The position numbers and the translations under genes are program-made. Below the pieces are notes generated by a model. It saw only the letters and a program-made list of their open reading frames with translations. It had not been told where the DNA came from and did not search any database. Below are positions 43,752 through 55,900 of a stretch of 64,000 nt of DNA, piece by piece. Source of the stretch: Clostridia bacterium (GTDB lineage Bacteria; Bacillota; Clostridia; TANB77; CAG-508). Numbering within the stretch: the stretch's first letter is position 1; each line of letters starts with the position of its first letter. Where the stretch lies: NCBI GenBank assembly GCA_017937285.1, contig JAGBDU010000009.1:49677-113676 (forward strand). The letters are read 5' to 3'.

Positions 43752-43784
43752 AAAAAAGATAGAAACTATAGTTTCTATCTTTTT
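43752..43784 (-). terminator. Terminator of tRNA-Ser(UGA)
   Basis: AAAAAAGATAGAAAC / GTTTCTATCTTTTTT around TATA, nearly perfect. Confidence 0.85.
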
Positions 43785-43876
<92 letters not shown>

Positions 43877-43955
43877 GTTTGGAACAGTATTATATTAGCA
43901 CAAAAATGGTAAGTATGTCAAGTAAAAAAATAAAAAAATATTTTTTTATTTTTTA

Positions 43956-43984
43956 TTGACATTTGGATAATATTTTGGTATTAT
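43956..43984 (+). promoter_or_regulatory. tRNA-Gly promoter
   Basis: TTGACA, 17-base spacer, TATTAT. Confidence 0.8.
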
Positions 43985-43999
43985 AAAAATACTTTTGAT

Positions 44000-44075
44000 G
44001 CGGGAATAGCTCAGTTGATAGAGCGCTGCCTTGCCAAGGCAGAGGTCGCGGGTTTGAGCCCCGTTTCCCGCTCCA
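44000..44075 (+). tRNA. tRNA-Gly(GCC)
   Basis: 76 bases with encoded CCA. Acceptor GCGGGAA / TTCCCGC; anticodon stem CTGCC / GGCAG, loop TTGCCAA, anticodon GCC. Confidence 0.93.
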
Positions 44076-44179
44076 AATTTTATTACATAGCTGTAATAAA
44101 ATTTATTTTTTTGAATATGTATATATTAACAACAATTTATAGTATAAATAGTATATATTCAAGTAAGAATAGCATTTAT

Positions 44180-44253
44180 GGCGATATAGCCAAGTGGTAA
44201 GGCACGAGTCTGCAAAACTCTGATCCCCGGTTCGAATCCGGGTGTCGCCTCCA
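44180..44253 (+). tRNA. tRNA-Cys(GCA)
   Basis: 74 bases with encoded CCA. Acceptor GGCGATA / TGTCGCC; anticodon GCA in CTGCAAA. It lies about 100 bases after tRNA-Gly and may share its promoter. Confidence 0.93.
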
Positions 44254-44260
44254 ATATAAA

Positions 44261-44298
44261 AAGCGAGAAAATGTTGAAATATCAATGTTTTCTCGTTT
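44261..44298 (+). terminator. Terminator of tRNA-Cys
   Basis: AAGCGAGAAAA / TTTTCTCGTTT around a 16-base loop, followed by TTT. The 44302-44598 gap holds no gene, only short ATTGTGTTAAAAA-type repeats near 44390-44420. Confidence 0.75.
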
Positions 44299-44598
44299 TT
44301 TATATACTCTAATGCTAAAAATAAGAATATAGTGTTTTCAAGACTTTCAGAAGATGAAAAAGTAATAATTTAATTTATATGGGTCAAAATTGTGTTAAAA
44401 AATAAAATTAATTGTGTTAAAAATGGGTTAAAATTGAGTTAGATAAATTTTGTGTTCAATTTGAACAAGTAAGCATAAATAAACTTTTCAAAAATTTTAA
44501 AATGGATGATGGGGCAAAAATGAATATAATTAATGGAAAAATTAATTGAATTATAAAAATTATAATGTTATGATAAGTATATGAGGAGGGGATTAGTA

Positions 44599-46107
44599 AT
44601 GAATTTTTATAATATTAAGAAATCAATTGCACTTGCAAAGAATGTAGAAATAGACAGAAATAACAAGGGGAATTTTAATATATTTGCAATAGGAGATGAA
44701 GATTCGGGAATATATAAAAACTTTTTATATCCAAATTTTAAAAGAAAATTGGGATCATATGTTATTGTTGATTATAATAATAGGATATACAACGATACAA
44801 AGGATATGTTTAAAAAGAATGATTTTGAAATAAAAATGATTGATTTAAGCAAAGAATATAATCCTTTTGAATATATCAAAAATGAAAGCAATATTATGGA
44901 ATTTTCTATGATATTCTTTAAAAATAGTACTGTAATGAAAAGTGAAGATATCTTTTATGTTGATATAGCAAAGGTAATATTTGAATTGGTGTCATTATAT
45001 GTATTGAATAAAGTTCCTGCCAACGATAGAAACATAAACTATATAAGAAGAATTATAAAAAAGTTAAAACAAAACGATGTTGAATATTTCAAAAGAATAT
45101 TTTTTAAGATAGATGAATCATCTGAAACATACAAAAATATAGCTGTGTTAAATAAAATGAATGATAAATTATACCAGAATGTTTTAGACTTAGTATTAAA
45201 ACTTTTTGAAGAGATGCCTAAAACAACTCTTGAAAAAAAAGAAACAAAGGTTATAGATTTTACAGAATTATATAATAAACCAACTGTATTATTTTTAGAA
45301 ATGTCTGAATGTCTAGGTTTAAACAGCTTATTATGTAAGCAAATACAAAAGCGTTTATATGATTATGCTGATACCAAGAGGGAGTTAAACATACCAATAT
45401 TTTTTATATATAATAAAATAGAAAATATAGGATATATACCAAATCTCAGTACATCAGTGATTGCTTCAAAGAGTAGAAATGCAATTTGGATTATCAATTT
45501 TGCGGATATAAAATATTTACAAACTGTATATAAAAAACAGTTTGAATCTATTATTGATAATTGTAATTACGGATTGATATTTAAAACTAGCGCTGTTGAG
45601 AATATTGAGTATATAGCTAATCTTATAAAAGAAAATAAGTTGATGAAGATGTATGAAAACATAATGCATGTTAAAAATGGTTGTATTGTATATCAAAAGG
45701 GATTAAAAATTACTGAAGAATATCTATTTGAAGAAATAAAAGATGATAATGGGTTGGAAGAAAGTGTAGAAGATTATTCAAATAATGAAAACAATGAGTT
45801 TGAAAAAAATACATATAATTACAGCCAAAATGCAATAATCAATGAAAATATTAATGAAGGTTCTATTAGAAATGTGGCAAAAAAAATCGAAGAGGAAAAG
45901 ATAAATATTGTAGATACTGTAAATGAAGAATTAAATTTTGAAATAAATGATAATAAAAATGCTGAAAATACAGAAAAAGCAAATTCTTTTGAAAAAGTGG
46001 AAAACAGAGAAGAAATATTAAGAAGGTTAAAAGAAGATATTGATAAAGAAAATGACAGTATAAAAAGAGAACATCTAGTAAAGATATATAACGCATTTTA
46101 TAATTAA
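44599..46107 (+). CDS. Degenerate TraG/VirD4-like ATPase
   Basis: 502 residues from ATG 44599 (GAGGAGGGG 7 bases upstream). The layout follows type IV coupling proteins: NFLYPNFKRKLGSYVIVDYN near 45-65 corresponds to the P-loop/DPKGE segment, then MIDLSKEYNPFEYIKN matches the usual SYNPF region, and a late TraG-like domain follows. The Walker A glycine-lysine is replaced (GDEDSGIYK) and the DPKGE block reads DYNNR, so ATP binding is doubtful. The C-terminal 120 residues are acidic. No conjugation genes lie nearby. A relic or a repurposed structural protein are both possible. Confidence 0.65.
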   Translation: MNFYNIKKSIALAKNVEIDRNNKGNFNIFAIGDEDSGIYKNFLYPNFKRKLGSYVIVDYNNRIYNDTKDMFKKNDFEIKMIDLSKEYNPFEYIKNESNIMEFSMIFFKNSTVMKSEDIFYVDIAKVIFELVSLYVLNKVPANDRNINYIRRIIKKLKQNDVEYFKRIFFKIDESSETYKNIAVLNKMNDKLYQNVLDLVLKLFEEMPKTTLEKKETKVIDFTELYNKPTVLFLEMSECLGLNSLLCKQIQKRLYDYADTKRELNIPIFFIYNKIENIGYIPNLSTSVIASKSRNAIWIINFADIKYLQTVYKKQFESIIDNCNYGLIFKTSAVENIEYIANLIKENKLMKMYENIMHVKNGCIVYQKGLKITEEYLFEEIKDDNGLEESVEDYSNNENNEFEKNTYNYSQNAIINENINEGSIRNVAKKIEEEKINIVDTVNEELNFEINDNKNAENTEKANSFEKVENREEILRRLKEDIDKENDSIKREHLVKIYNAFYN

Positions 46108-46110
46108 TAG

Positions 46111-46154
46111 AAATATAAGAGCATTTACCAATAAATGTAAATGCTCTTATATTT
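46111..46154. terminator. Bidirectional terminator
   Basis: AAATATAAGAGCATTTAC pairs perfectly with 46137-46154 (18 pairs) between convergent genes. Confidence 0.88.
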
Positions 46155-46232
46155 TTGATAACAGGTTAAAAATATTATCAATTAATTTTTATTGAAAAAA
46201 TTTAAAATACAAAAGTTTGGATAAATTAGAAT

Positions 46233-47162
46233 TTATATTAGACATATGACTATACAAACTATAATATGTATAAAAACAATGGGCAAAGTTTTTTTGAATA
46301 TTTTTTCTATATTTTTTCGTTTTGCAATAGAATTATGAAACATACCTATTTGAGTTTCTACTTGTTTAATATAAGAATCTACATTATCAACAAAAATACG
46401 TTGATGTTGTTTATAACTATAATGTGAGTATTTTTTTTGGGGTATTATATTTTTAAAAAGACTATTATTAAAAAACTGCCCTATAATATTTCCAAATATT
46501 GAAGATATAGATAAAAAAATGATTACAGGTACATAGTTATATGAAAATATTATATTGTGTATATTAACTGGAATTTGATTTTTTAAAATAAATAATGCAA
46601 TTAATGCTATATATCCAAATATAAATCCTATACAAAGATTTAGGCTTTGCATTCTTAAGAATTTATACTTTATGGTCTTATCATATCGTGGAGGACAATT
46701 GTTTAATATAGTCATAATATCACTGTGGATTTTATAATTTTCCTCTTCCATAGAATCATTTGAAAAGTTTACATAAACCGTATCTTCATAAAAATAAATA
46801 TAATTCACTATATTTTTATGAGCGTATTCAGAGTGTGGTTGTGTAGAAATGGATGATGTTTGAAAGGAGATACTTATACATTTTACAGTTGATAAGTTTA
46901 TTGTATTTAATTTTTGAATAAACCACTCATAATTGTCATTCGCTGTTTTTTCGCCAGAAAAAAATTCGAATGAATAATTTATATAGTTATAAGTTTTTTT
47001 ATATATGTGTTGAAGATTAGTATAGCGTAAATTTGTATTTAATAATCTATCATATTCATATAATTTTTCGTAATGTTTTTTTTCATTTTCAAAATAATCT
47101 GATATCATTATTATGGTATCAATAGAAATTATTTTATTCGTTATTTCATCTTTTGTTGCCAT
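46233..47162 (-). CDS. Hypothetical membrane protein, 309 aa
   Basis: GAGGAGG lies 8 bases before ATG. The first ~165 residues are soluble and partly beta-rich (YIYFYEDTVYVNFSNDSMEE). Two membrane segments follow at about 172-200 (LCIGFIFGYIALIALFIL) and 205-228, and a last one covers the C-terminus (IVFIHIIVCIVICLI). It is a single gene, divergent from mraZ. I do not recognise the family, and the sequence gives no clue to substrate. Confidence 0.65.
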   Translation of the reverse strand: MATKDEITNKIISIDTIIMISDYFENEKKHYEKLYEYDRLLNTNLRYTNLQHIYKKTYNYINYSFEFFSGEKTANDNYEWFIQKLNTINLSTVKCISISFQTSSISTQPHSEYAHKNIVNYIYFYEDTVYVNFSNDSMEEENYKIHSDIMTILNNCPPRYDKTIKYKFLRMQSLNLCIGFIFGYIALIALFILKNQIPVNIHNIIFSYNYVPVIIFLSISSIFGNIIGQFFNNSLFKNIIPQKKYSHYSYKQHQRIFVDNVDSYIKQVETQIGMFHNSIAKRKNIEKIFKKTLPIVFIHIIVCIVICLI

Positions 47163-47393
47163 ATGGAAACCTCCTCATTGTCATCATTATAACAATACAA
47201 AAAATTTTTTTCAAGCTTTTATAAAAAATTTTAGGTAGGTGTTATCTAATATATAAGTTAAATACCGCTTAAAACGAGTAGTATAAAGATATTATAATAA
47301 TTATAGCAATAAAAAAAACAAAATAAACACCGAACAAATATTCTGAAACTCTTGAAAAATCAAGAAAAAATTTAAAAAAGTTTAAAAAAAGGG

Positions 47394-47422
47394 TTGCAAT
47401 TTAAAAAACCTTGTATTACAAT
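47394..47422 (+). promoter_or_regulatory. mraZ promoter
   Basis: TTGCAA, 17-base spacer, TACAAT, directly before the MraZ boxes. Confidence 0.7.
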
Positions 47423-47429
47423 TTAGATG

Positions 47430-47455
47430 AAGTGGTAGAAAGTGGTAAAAAGTGG
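47430..47455 (+). promoter_or_regulatory. MraZ operator boxes
   Basis: Three AAGTGG copies at exactly 10-base spacing (47430, 47440, 47450), between the promoter and mraZ. Repeats of this kind are the MraZ binding sites described in other bacteria, so the cluster is probably autoregulated. Confidence 0.8.
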
Positions 47456-47482
47456 AATAAAAATATAGTGAGGTGAAGGCAA

Positions 47483-47914
47483 GTGTTAATTGGAGAATAC
47501 GAACATTCACTGGATGTTAAAGGCAGATTAATAATGCCAGCAAAATTAAGAGCTGACATTGGAGAAAAATTTATAATAACCAAAGGATTAGACGGATGTT
47601 TATTTGTTTTTTCACAAAATGAATGGTCTAATTTTGAAAGCAAGCTAAAAGAACTTCCACTAACTAACAAAAATGCAAGAGATTTTGTAAGATTCTTTCT
47701 ATCAGGTGCAACAGAATGTGAAATTGACAAACAAGGAAGATTTTTAATTGTAAATAATCTTAGAGAATATGCAAACATCACAAAAGAAGTAATAATAATC
47801 GGTGTAGGAACTAGACTTGAAATATGGAATAAAGAAAAATGGAAAAAATATAATAGCGATGAAAATATTTCAGCAGATAACATAGCAGAAAATATGACGA
47901 TGCTTGGTATATAA
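47483..47914 (+). CDS. mraZ: Transcriptional regulator MraZ
   Basis: 143 residues with two SpoVT/AbrB-like repeats: [20 protein letters not shown] at the start and [20 protein letters not shown] near 72, both with the DxKGR/DxQGR motif. It starts with GTG 47483 behind GAGGTGAAGG. It is the first gene of the division/cell-wall cluster with rsmH and ftsL and should bind the three boxes upstream. Confidence 0.95.
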   Translation: MLIGEYEHSLDVKGRLIMPAKLRADIGEKFIITKGLDGCLFVFSQNEWSNFESKLKELPLTNKNARDFVRFFLSGATECEIDKQGRFLIVNNLREYANITKEVIIIGVGTRLEIWNKEKWKKYNSDENISADNIAENMTMLGI

Positions 47915-48207
47915 CTTTATTAAAGTTTATATAAATTACTAAAGATAAATTTTAGAGGTACAAAAGATAAAATAATAATGTACAAAAGAAAAAAATAAGA
48001 AACAAAAGATAAAGCTAAGCAAATGCTACAAAAGATTAAATTAACAAAAGAAAAAGTAAATAAAATAAACAAAAGTTTTTAGTATAAACAAAAGTAATTT
48101 TAAGTACTAAAGATCAAAAAAGCAATTAATTTAGGCACATAACAAGTTGGTATTTTTTAATACCAACTGTTATGTTATTAATGAATACAAAAATAGAGGG
48201 TGAATAT
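47915..48207 (+). other. mraZ-rsmH gap with ACAAAAG repeats and a hairpin
   Basis: About seven irregular copies of ACAAAAG(A) lie between 47959 and 48110. They are followed at 48137-48176 by a hairpin (ACATAAC, AGTTGGTATT / AATACCAACT, TTATGT with one bulge) without a T run. No ORF with a ribosome site is seen. Confidence 0.45.
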
Positions 48208-49159
48208 TTGGAATTTAATCATAAACCAGTATTATTAAATGAATGTATTGAAGGACTAAATATCAAACCTGACGGAATATATGTAGACGGAACTCTACGG
48301 TGGTGCAGGTCATAGTAAAGTAATACTAAATAATTTATCAAAAAATGGATTACTTATAGGAATTGATAGAGATGAAGAAGCTTTAAAAGCTGCCAAACAA
48401 AATTTAAAAGAATATAAAAATGTAAAATACATTCATGGAAATCACGATGATATAGGTAAAATATTAGAAGAAATTGGAATTGAAAAAGTAGACGGAATCT
48501 TATTAGATTTAGGAGTATCATCATATCAGTTAGATGAAAAATCTAGAGGATTTAGTTATATTGGCGAAAATGAGTTAGATATGCGAATGGATAAAACTCA
48601 AGAGCTAACAGCAAAAGATGTTGTTAACAATTATTCAGAAGAAGAGCTTTCTAAAATTATTTTTGAATATGGTGAAGAGCGATTTTCAAGAAATATAGCT
48701 AAAAATATATGTATTGAACGTGAAAAAAAGCAAATACAAACTACATCTGAGCTTGTTCAAATAATTGAAAAATCTATTCCAAAATCAAAACAAAAAGATG
48801 GACATCCTGCTAAAAGAACATTTCAAGCAATTAGAATAGAAGTAAATGATGAATTAAAACCTTTATATAATACTGTAATGAATTGTATAAAGCTATTAAA
48901 AAATAATGGTAGATTATGTATAATAACATTTCATTCTTTAGAAGACAGAGCTGTTAAGCAAGCATATATAGATGCAGAAGGAAAATGTACATGTCCTAAA
49001 GAATTGCCATATTGTGTTTGTAATAATAAATCGTATGGAAAAATTATAAATAAAAAACCAATAGTATCAACAAAAGAGGAACTTAAATTAAATAGTAGAG
49101 CACAAAGTGCTAAACTAAGAATTTTTGAAAGAAAAGAGGTGAAAACTTATGGCAAATAG
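48208..49159 (+). pseudogene. rsmH: 16S rRNA m4C1402 methyltransferase RsmH, one-base frameshift
   Basis: TTG 48208 (GAGGGTG upstream) begins [15 protein letters not shown] and runs to YVDGTL. There an extra base near 48298 (CTACGGTGG) breaks the SAM-binding motif GGAGHS, giving a stop at 48314. Read without that base, the frame continues to 49159 with IGIDRDEEAL, ILLDLGVSS and FHSLEDRAVK, a full RsmH of about 317 residues. The second half alone could start at ATG 48581. A sequencing error is as likely as a real mutation. Confidence 0.88.
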
Positions 49160-49712
49160 GGTCTATGGTTATCAAGGGTATAAAGGATACCAATTTGAAA
49201 CAAGCCCCAAAAAGTTGCAACCAGAATATGAACCAAATAAAGAACAGCATACAAATAAAAATGCTGGAAATAAAACAGTTACTAAAAAAACAACTAAAAC
49301 TATAAAAGCAAACGAAGCAAAAAAAAATAAAGCTAGCAAAGCTGAAATTAAAAAGAAAGCTAAGTTTATTGCATATATAGTATTTGGTTTTTCTGTGTTA
49401 TTTACCATAAGTTACAGAAACTCTATAATTAATGAAAAATTTAATCAAAAAGAAGCTTTAAAAGCAGAGCTAACCGAGATACAAAAAATTAATGAACAAT
49501 TAGAAGTTAGTGTAGAAAACGAATTAAATTTAACTAGCATCGAAAAAATGGCTAAAGAAAGATTAGGTATGAGCAAATTAGGTAATGGACAAAAAGTATA
49601 TGTTAATTTACCTAAAAAAGAATATGTTGAGTCTAAAACCGAAACAATAATTACTGAAAGCAATGAAAGTTTTTATCAAAAAGTTTATAATAAAATAAAA
49701 GAGTTCTTTTAA
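49149..49712 (+). CDS. ftsL: FtsL-like cell-division protein
   Basis: 187 residues, overlapping the rsmH end by 11 bases. A long basic, Lys/Thr-rich cytoplasmic N-terminus of about 75 residues is followed by a membrane helix (FIAYIVFGFSVLFTISYR), a coiled coil (KEALKAELTEIQKINEQLEV) and the motif KMAKERLGMSKLGNGQKVYV typical of FtsL/DivIC. It would recruit septal peptidoglycan synthases. AAAGAGGTG precedes ATG. The position after rsmH supports the call. Confidence 0.85.
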   Translation: MANRVYGYQGYKGYQFETSPKKLQPEYEPNKEQHTNKNAGNKTVTKKTTKTIKANEAKKNKASKAEIKKKAKFIAYIVFGFSVLFTISYRNSIINEKFNQKEALKAELTEIQKINEQLEVSVENELNLTSIEKMAKERLGMSKLGNGQKVYVNLPKKEYVESKTETIITESNESFYQKVYNKIKEFF

Positions 49713-49934
49713 TAAAAAAGAGCTTTTTTTTTCGTTATTCTTTTTTTCCCTAGTAAAATCTCAATTTATAATCTAATTTGTAATACAAATTTAAAGATAA
49801 TGTAATATTTTGTTGAAATAAGTGTATCCGTAAATAATATTCAAAAAAACTGCTAAAATCTACATTTGTCCTTAATATATATATTATATATACTAAATAT
49901 AATATATATACAAAATATGTCAGGAGGGCTATAG

Positions 49935-52900
49935 ATGAATATTCGAAAGAAAAAAATATTAGTTATATGCTTAGCAATTATAATACTGCTTGGAATTATT
50001 TTAAGATATATAGCAGTAAAAAAAGAAACTTTTGCTTCATCATCAGATGAAGTAAATGAAATTACTGTAGATACAGAAGAAACAGATATTACAATAGATG
50101 AGGATAATCAAAATACACAAAATGAAAAAAAATACAATATACAAATTGAGTTAAACAAAATAGGCACAGCCAAAAATGAGAATATAGCTGGAGCTTTATT
50201 TAAAGTGTCAAATAATAATCCTGATGAAAATATAGAAATAAATATATATAATAAAAAGACTGGGGAAAAAATAGAGCCAAATGAAGAAAACAATATACAA
50301 ATATCAAAAGAAGGAGCAATAATAGAAGCATCAAATATTCAAAAAGGCATTGTATATGAGCTGTTAATAGAGGAAAAACAAGCACCAGAAGGTTACGAAA
50401 AAACTTTTGAAAGTGCAATTGTTGAAATAAGCGTAACCGAAAATGAAGATATAGTGGGAAAAGTAAAAACAATAACTGCACAAGGGGTAAATAGCGATGG
50501 AACAACATCTATAGGGGAAAATAATGGTTCAAAAGAAGGAATAATAGAATTTGCAAATGAAGACGAAAATGGAGAAGTAGTATTATCAAAAGAAAATGCA
50601 AAAATAGGATTGCAATATAAACTAGGAGAAGAAGGAACATGGACAGATTATACAGGAGCACTAAATATAGAGGAAAATACAACAGTATATGCACGTTCAA
50701 CAGATGGTGAAAATTATAGTGGTGTATCGTTAAAAGTAATTGATAATATTGATAAAATAGCACCAACTATAGTAAGTGTACAAGAAAAAGAAAACAACAA
50801 CGATATAGAAACATCAGTAGATATAAGCTTAACAGATAATGCATCTGGAATAGTAGGATATGCAATAAGTAAAACAGATACGGTAGAGCCAGAATATACA
50901 AGTGTAAATCAAGAGCTAGAGCTACAAACAACAATAGGGGAAATATCAGAAAATGGAACATATTATTTATGGGTAAAAGATGCAGCAACTAATGTAACTG
51001 TACAGGCTTTTGAAGTAACAGGAGTAAAAGATATTGTTGTTGCAAAAATAATATCTGCTTCAGAAGGATATGAAGAATTAGTTAATACTGAATATTATAC
51101 ATTAGAAGAAGCTATAGAAACATGCCCAACAGAAGGAACTGCAACAATACAAATATTACATGATATTTATGATGAATCTAATGTAATAGATGGAAAAACT
51201 GTAACTTTAGATTTAAATGGATTTACAGTGCAAACTAGAAATAAAAACAAACCAACTATAACTGTGCAATCAGGAAATTTTACAGTGATTAATAGTAAAA
51301 TAACAGGAGGATTAACAAGCAATAATACCGAAGCAGTAGTTATAGAAGAAGCTGGAGTATTAAATGTAGGTGCAGATGATAAAAAAATAACAATATCACA
51401 ACCAGCATTAGTGGGAAAAGATGTAGGTGTACGAAATAATAATGGGACATTTAATTTTTACGATGGAAATATAACAGCAAAGTCTGCAATATATGGAAAA
51501 GTGAGCGAAACACCACCTGCTTATTCTGTTTCTGTAGTTGAAGGAGAAAAAACACAAACTGCAAGTTTAGCCATAATTTCAGATGTAGAAGCACGTATAG
51601 GAAGAAAAACATATACAATGTTAGAAGATGCAATTACCGATGCTGGAACAAAATATGGAACAGATGGCAGTCAGGTGGAAATTATACTTGTACAAGACTT
51701 AGCAAAAGCAGAAACTGTTGTAGTGGATGAAACAAAAAATATTAAATTAGATTTAGATGGACATATATTAACAACTACATCAACAGGGAATGTTATAAAA
51801 AATTATGGAAAATTGGAGATTGTAGATGGAAGTGCAGGAAATTACGAATATAAAATAGAAGCTGAAAAAAGTAATATCATAAGTGGAGATACTAATTGGT
51901 CAAATTCTAGTTTTAGTGGAGGATATGGAGTTGATTATGCAAAAGATTTAAGTTTTGATTTTGAAATAACTGAGTCAGGACCATATATATTAACAGTTGT
52001 AGGTAAGTTCTTAAATAGAGAGTCAGATATATTTTTAGATGGAGGAAATACTAGCATATATAACTTTGCTACAGCTGGAAATTCAGACAGTTATTCCACT
52101 GTAAATATAGTGATTGATAATTTAGAAATAGGAAACCATACTATAAGATTTTATAACAGTACAGATGGATATTCACCAATATATGATTATTTTAAAATTA
52201 GTAATAATAATGGCATAGGAAAAATAACGAGTACTACAAATACAACAATAAATAATGGTAGTACAGGAGCTCTTATTGGAGATGTAATAGAATATGATTT
52301 AAGGGATGTAAAAAAATATAATGAAAATGATGAATATTGTTTTGAATATGATGTTGTATCACAACAATTAATAAATACTAATAATACTCATAGTGAAAGT
52401 TTAAATACATCTGCCACAGGATATATGGAATTAGATTTAACAGACTGTGAAAATAAAATGTATACATTAACAATAGATGCAGAAATTTCAACATATAGTA
52501 CTTATGGATATGGTTATGTAAGCATAACAAATAACCCAGATAATACTACTAATGTAACTAATACAAGCTATGGAAGATTTATACAAATTAATGGAAAAAC
52601 ATCAAGTAAAGATTATACATTAGATTTAGCAGGTGGGCAAAAATATTATTTGAATTTTAGATATACAAAGAGTTCACGAACCTCAACAAGTTATGATGAT
52701 GAATTTAGAATAAATAGTATAGTAATAAAACAAAAACAAATAGGAATGTTAACTCTAACAAGTGGAACAATAGATTTGGCTAAAGCTAGTACTTCAACAA
52801 GATATTCTGCAATATATAATGATGGACTTACATATATACAAGGTGGAAATATAACAAGTAGTACTTATACAGCAGGTGTAACAACAGGTAGTGGAGCGAT

Positions 52901-55900
52901 AACCAATGTAAACGGTGGAAATATAAAACTTTCCGCGGATGGTGCAGTAGCAGTATGGGCTGTTGGAAATCGTTCATTAACAAAAATAAATAATGGAGAA
53001 ATATACGGATATTATGGCTTAGCTACGAGTAATTGTTTAGCAAATGCAATTGTAACAGGTGGAAATTTTAGCACTAATTGTTATCATCAAATATTTAATG
53101 ATGGTATATATTCATTAATAACATTAGATGGAGTAACTTTAAGTAAATCTACAAATGGATATAATGTCACTAAAAATGCTACTTATGCTGATATTGAAAT
53201 AAATAATAGTAATATAGCTAATATGAACTCATACGCAATATATAATAATGCTAATTATGGAAATATAAAAATTAATAATACAATTATAAGTGGTGCTAAT
53301 GGAATATATGATTATTCTCGTTGTAATATCAATATAAATGAATCAAATATAACGACTAGCGGTAGGGCAATATATATATATAATAGAAGTGATTACAGTG
53401 GAATGAGTTTTGATATAGTAAATAGCACAATTGATGTAACTGGAAATGAAAGAGTAATTTATATTGAACGTCCTAATAATAATTTAAATATAAAATCTTC
53501 TAAATTAAGTAATACTAATAGTAGTTCAAATTTTGAAGCGATACATATGACAGGAGGAAGTATAAATATATTAGGGGATACAGTAGTAAAAACAGGAGGA
53601 GCAGCAATCTATTCTAATACTACATATAATATAACAATAAATATAGAATCAGGTACATTAGAATCAAAAGTATGGCAAGCCATAGAAATGCCAAATACAC
53701 CAGGTAAAATAACTTTAGGAAAGAAAGATGGAACGATTAATGAATCTCCAATATTAAAATCATCATTAACAGCAAGAACAATTAATGCGAATAATATGGC
53801 ATTAAATTTTTATGATGGAAAGTTGATAGGAGCTAAAAATAATATAATTGGTGTTACAATAAATGAACTAGAAGAAGATGTTGATATAATTTCAAATATG
53901 AATGAAGATGGATATGAAGAGATAACTTTAGGAATACCAACAGAATATGTAGCAGAAATAGTAGGAGGAGAAAAATATACAACTGTACAAGATGCTATTG
54001 ATGCCTGTAGTATAGAAGCAGGAGAGACAAAGACTACAATTAATTTATTAAAAGACATAAGCACAGGTAGAACAATGACTATAAAAGAAGGACAAAATAT
54101 AACAATTGATTCTTGCGAAAATGATGTATATGCATATGCAAATCCTTGTATTTTGAATGAAGGAAATGTAGAGTTTAAAAATACGCAGCAGTTTAAATAT
54201 GAAAACACATATGATAGTTTAGTTAATAACGGAACATATTATTTTGAAAATCAAGATGGAAAATGGATTAATAATAATAAAGGTGTTCATAGTTCAGTAG
54301 CAAATAGTTATGTGGAAATAGATCTGAGTGACTTACCTGGAGTTTATGCATTAACGGTAAATGCAGAAATTTCAAGTGAAAGTAGTTGTGATATAGGTTA
54401 TGCAATAATTTCAGATACAACAACTGCTCCGCAATATTCAGATACAACAAATAAGTTCATATATATAAGTGGAACTGTTTCTCCAAAAGACTATATACAA
54501 AAATTAGAAGGAGAAAAAAAATATTATTTACATATAGGATATAGAAAAGATGGCAGTGCGAATACTGGTTCAGATTACTTTACGATAAATAATATAAATA
54601 TACAAAAAACAGTATCTGGGAAATTTATTTCGAATAGACCGGTAATACTAGAAAATAAAGAAACTGCAACTGTTTCAGATGAAAATGTGATGTTTGATGG
54701 AGATTTATATGGTTTAAATGATAAATCATATATAGATATGATAAAAAACACAGGGATACTTAATATAGAAAATGGAACAATTGATTTATATGGTAACTAT
54801 TCGAGAGCTTTAAATAATTCAGAATCTGGCATTATTAACATCTCTGGAGGTATTATAAATAGTTCTGTGAGTTCGAATTACATGTGTACTATATTAAATC
54901 AAGATACTGCGGCGTTAAATATATCAGGGGGAAAAATAAGTGTAAAAACGATTGTTGACAATGGAACAAATTATGGAATTTATAATTCTGGATCAGGGGT
55001 GCTAAATATTACTGGAGGAGAACTTGCTTGTTCTACAGTTAATTATAGTCACATAGCAACTTGCATATATAACGGAAGCGATAATGAAGATTCCATAGTA
55101 TGTGAAAATAAAATTACAATTGATGGATGCAATGCTACAGGTATAAGTAATGGAGCATCGGGGATTTTAAAAGTAGAAAATGTCAATATTGATGGTAATG
55201 GTGGTACTGGCTCTTATGGTGGTAATATGATGGCAAATTGTATATTTAATACCGGAAAAATAACACTAACAAATTCTAATTTATCAGGTAGATATGTTGA
55301 CCAAATAGAAAATTCTGGTATTATGACTATAGAAAATTGCGAAATTATAGGAAAATATAGTAATAATACATGCTACGCTATTCAATCTACTGGAGGAACA
55401 ATGTATATAAATAATTCTAATATTGGTGGTAGAGCAACGGGGGTATATACAGCAGGAAATGCTACAGTTGTGAATATAATAGCAAGCCAGATTGCGGGAA
55501 GTAAAAATGGAATTGATTCTAGAGGAGGAACAATAAATATTGATACTGATATTTCAACAATTGTAACCGGAGACAATTATGGTATATATAATGCTGGAGG
55601 AGCCATCAATTTAGGAGTAAATGATGAAAATGTTAATATTGAAAGCCCATATGTAAAGGGAATAAATACAAATGGTGTATATAATACAGGAACATTTAAT
55701 TTTTATGATGGTAAGATAGAGGGACCTGACCAAAAGTCAATCTCTGGAATTGTTAACAATAAAGTAGAAGGATACCAAGTTGTCAAAACAGCGAATACAG
55801 AAACGTCAACAGAAGTAGCAATATTACAGATAGTACCAATAATAGAAATTGAAGGAATTGGACAATATGCAAGTATAAAAGATTTGCAAAAAGCGTTAAA

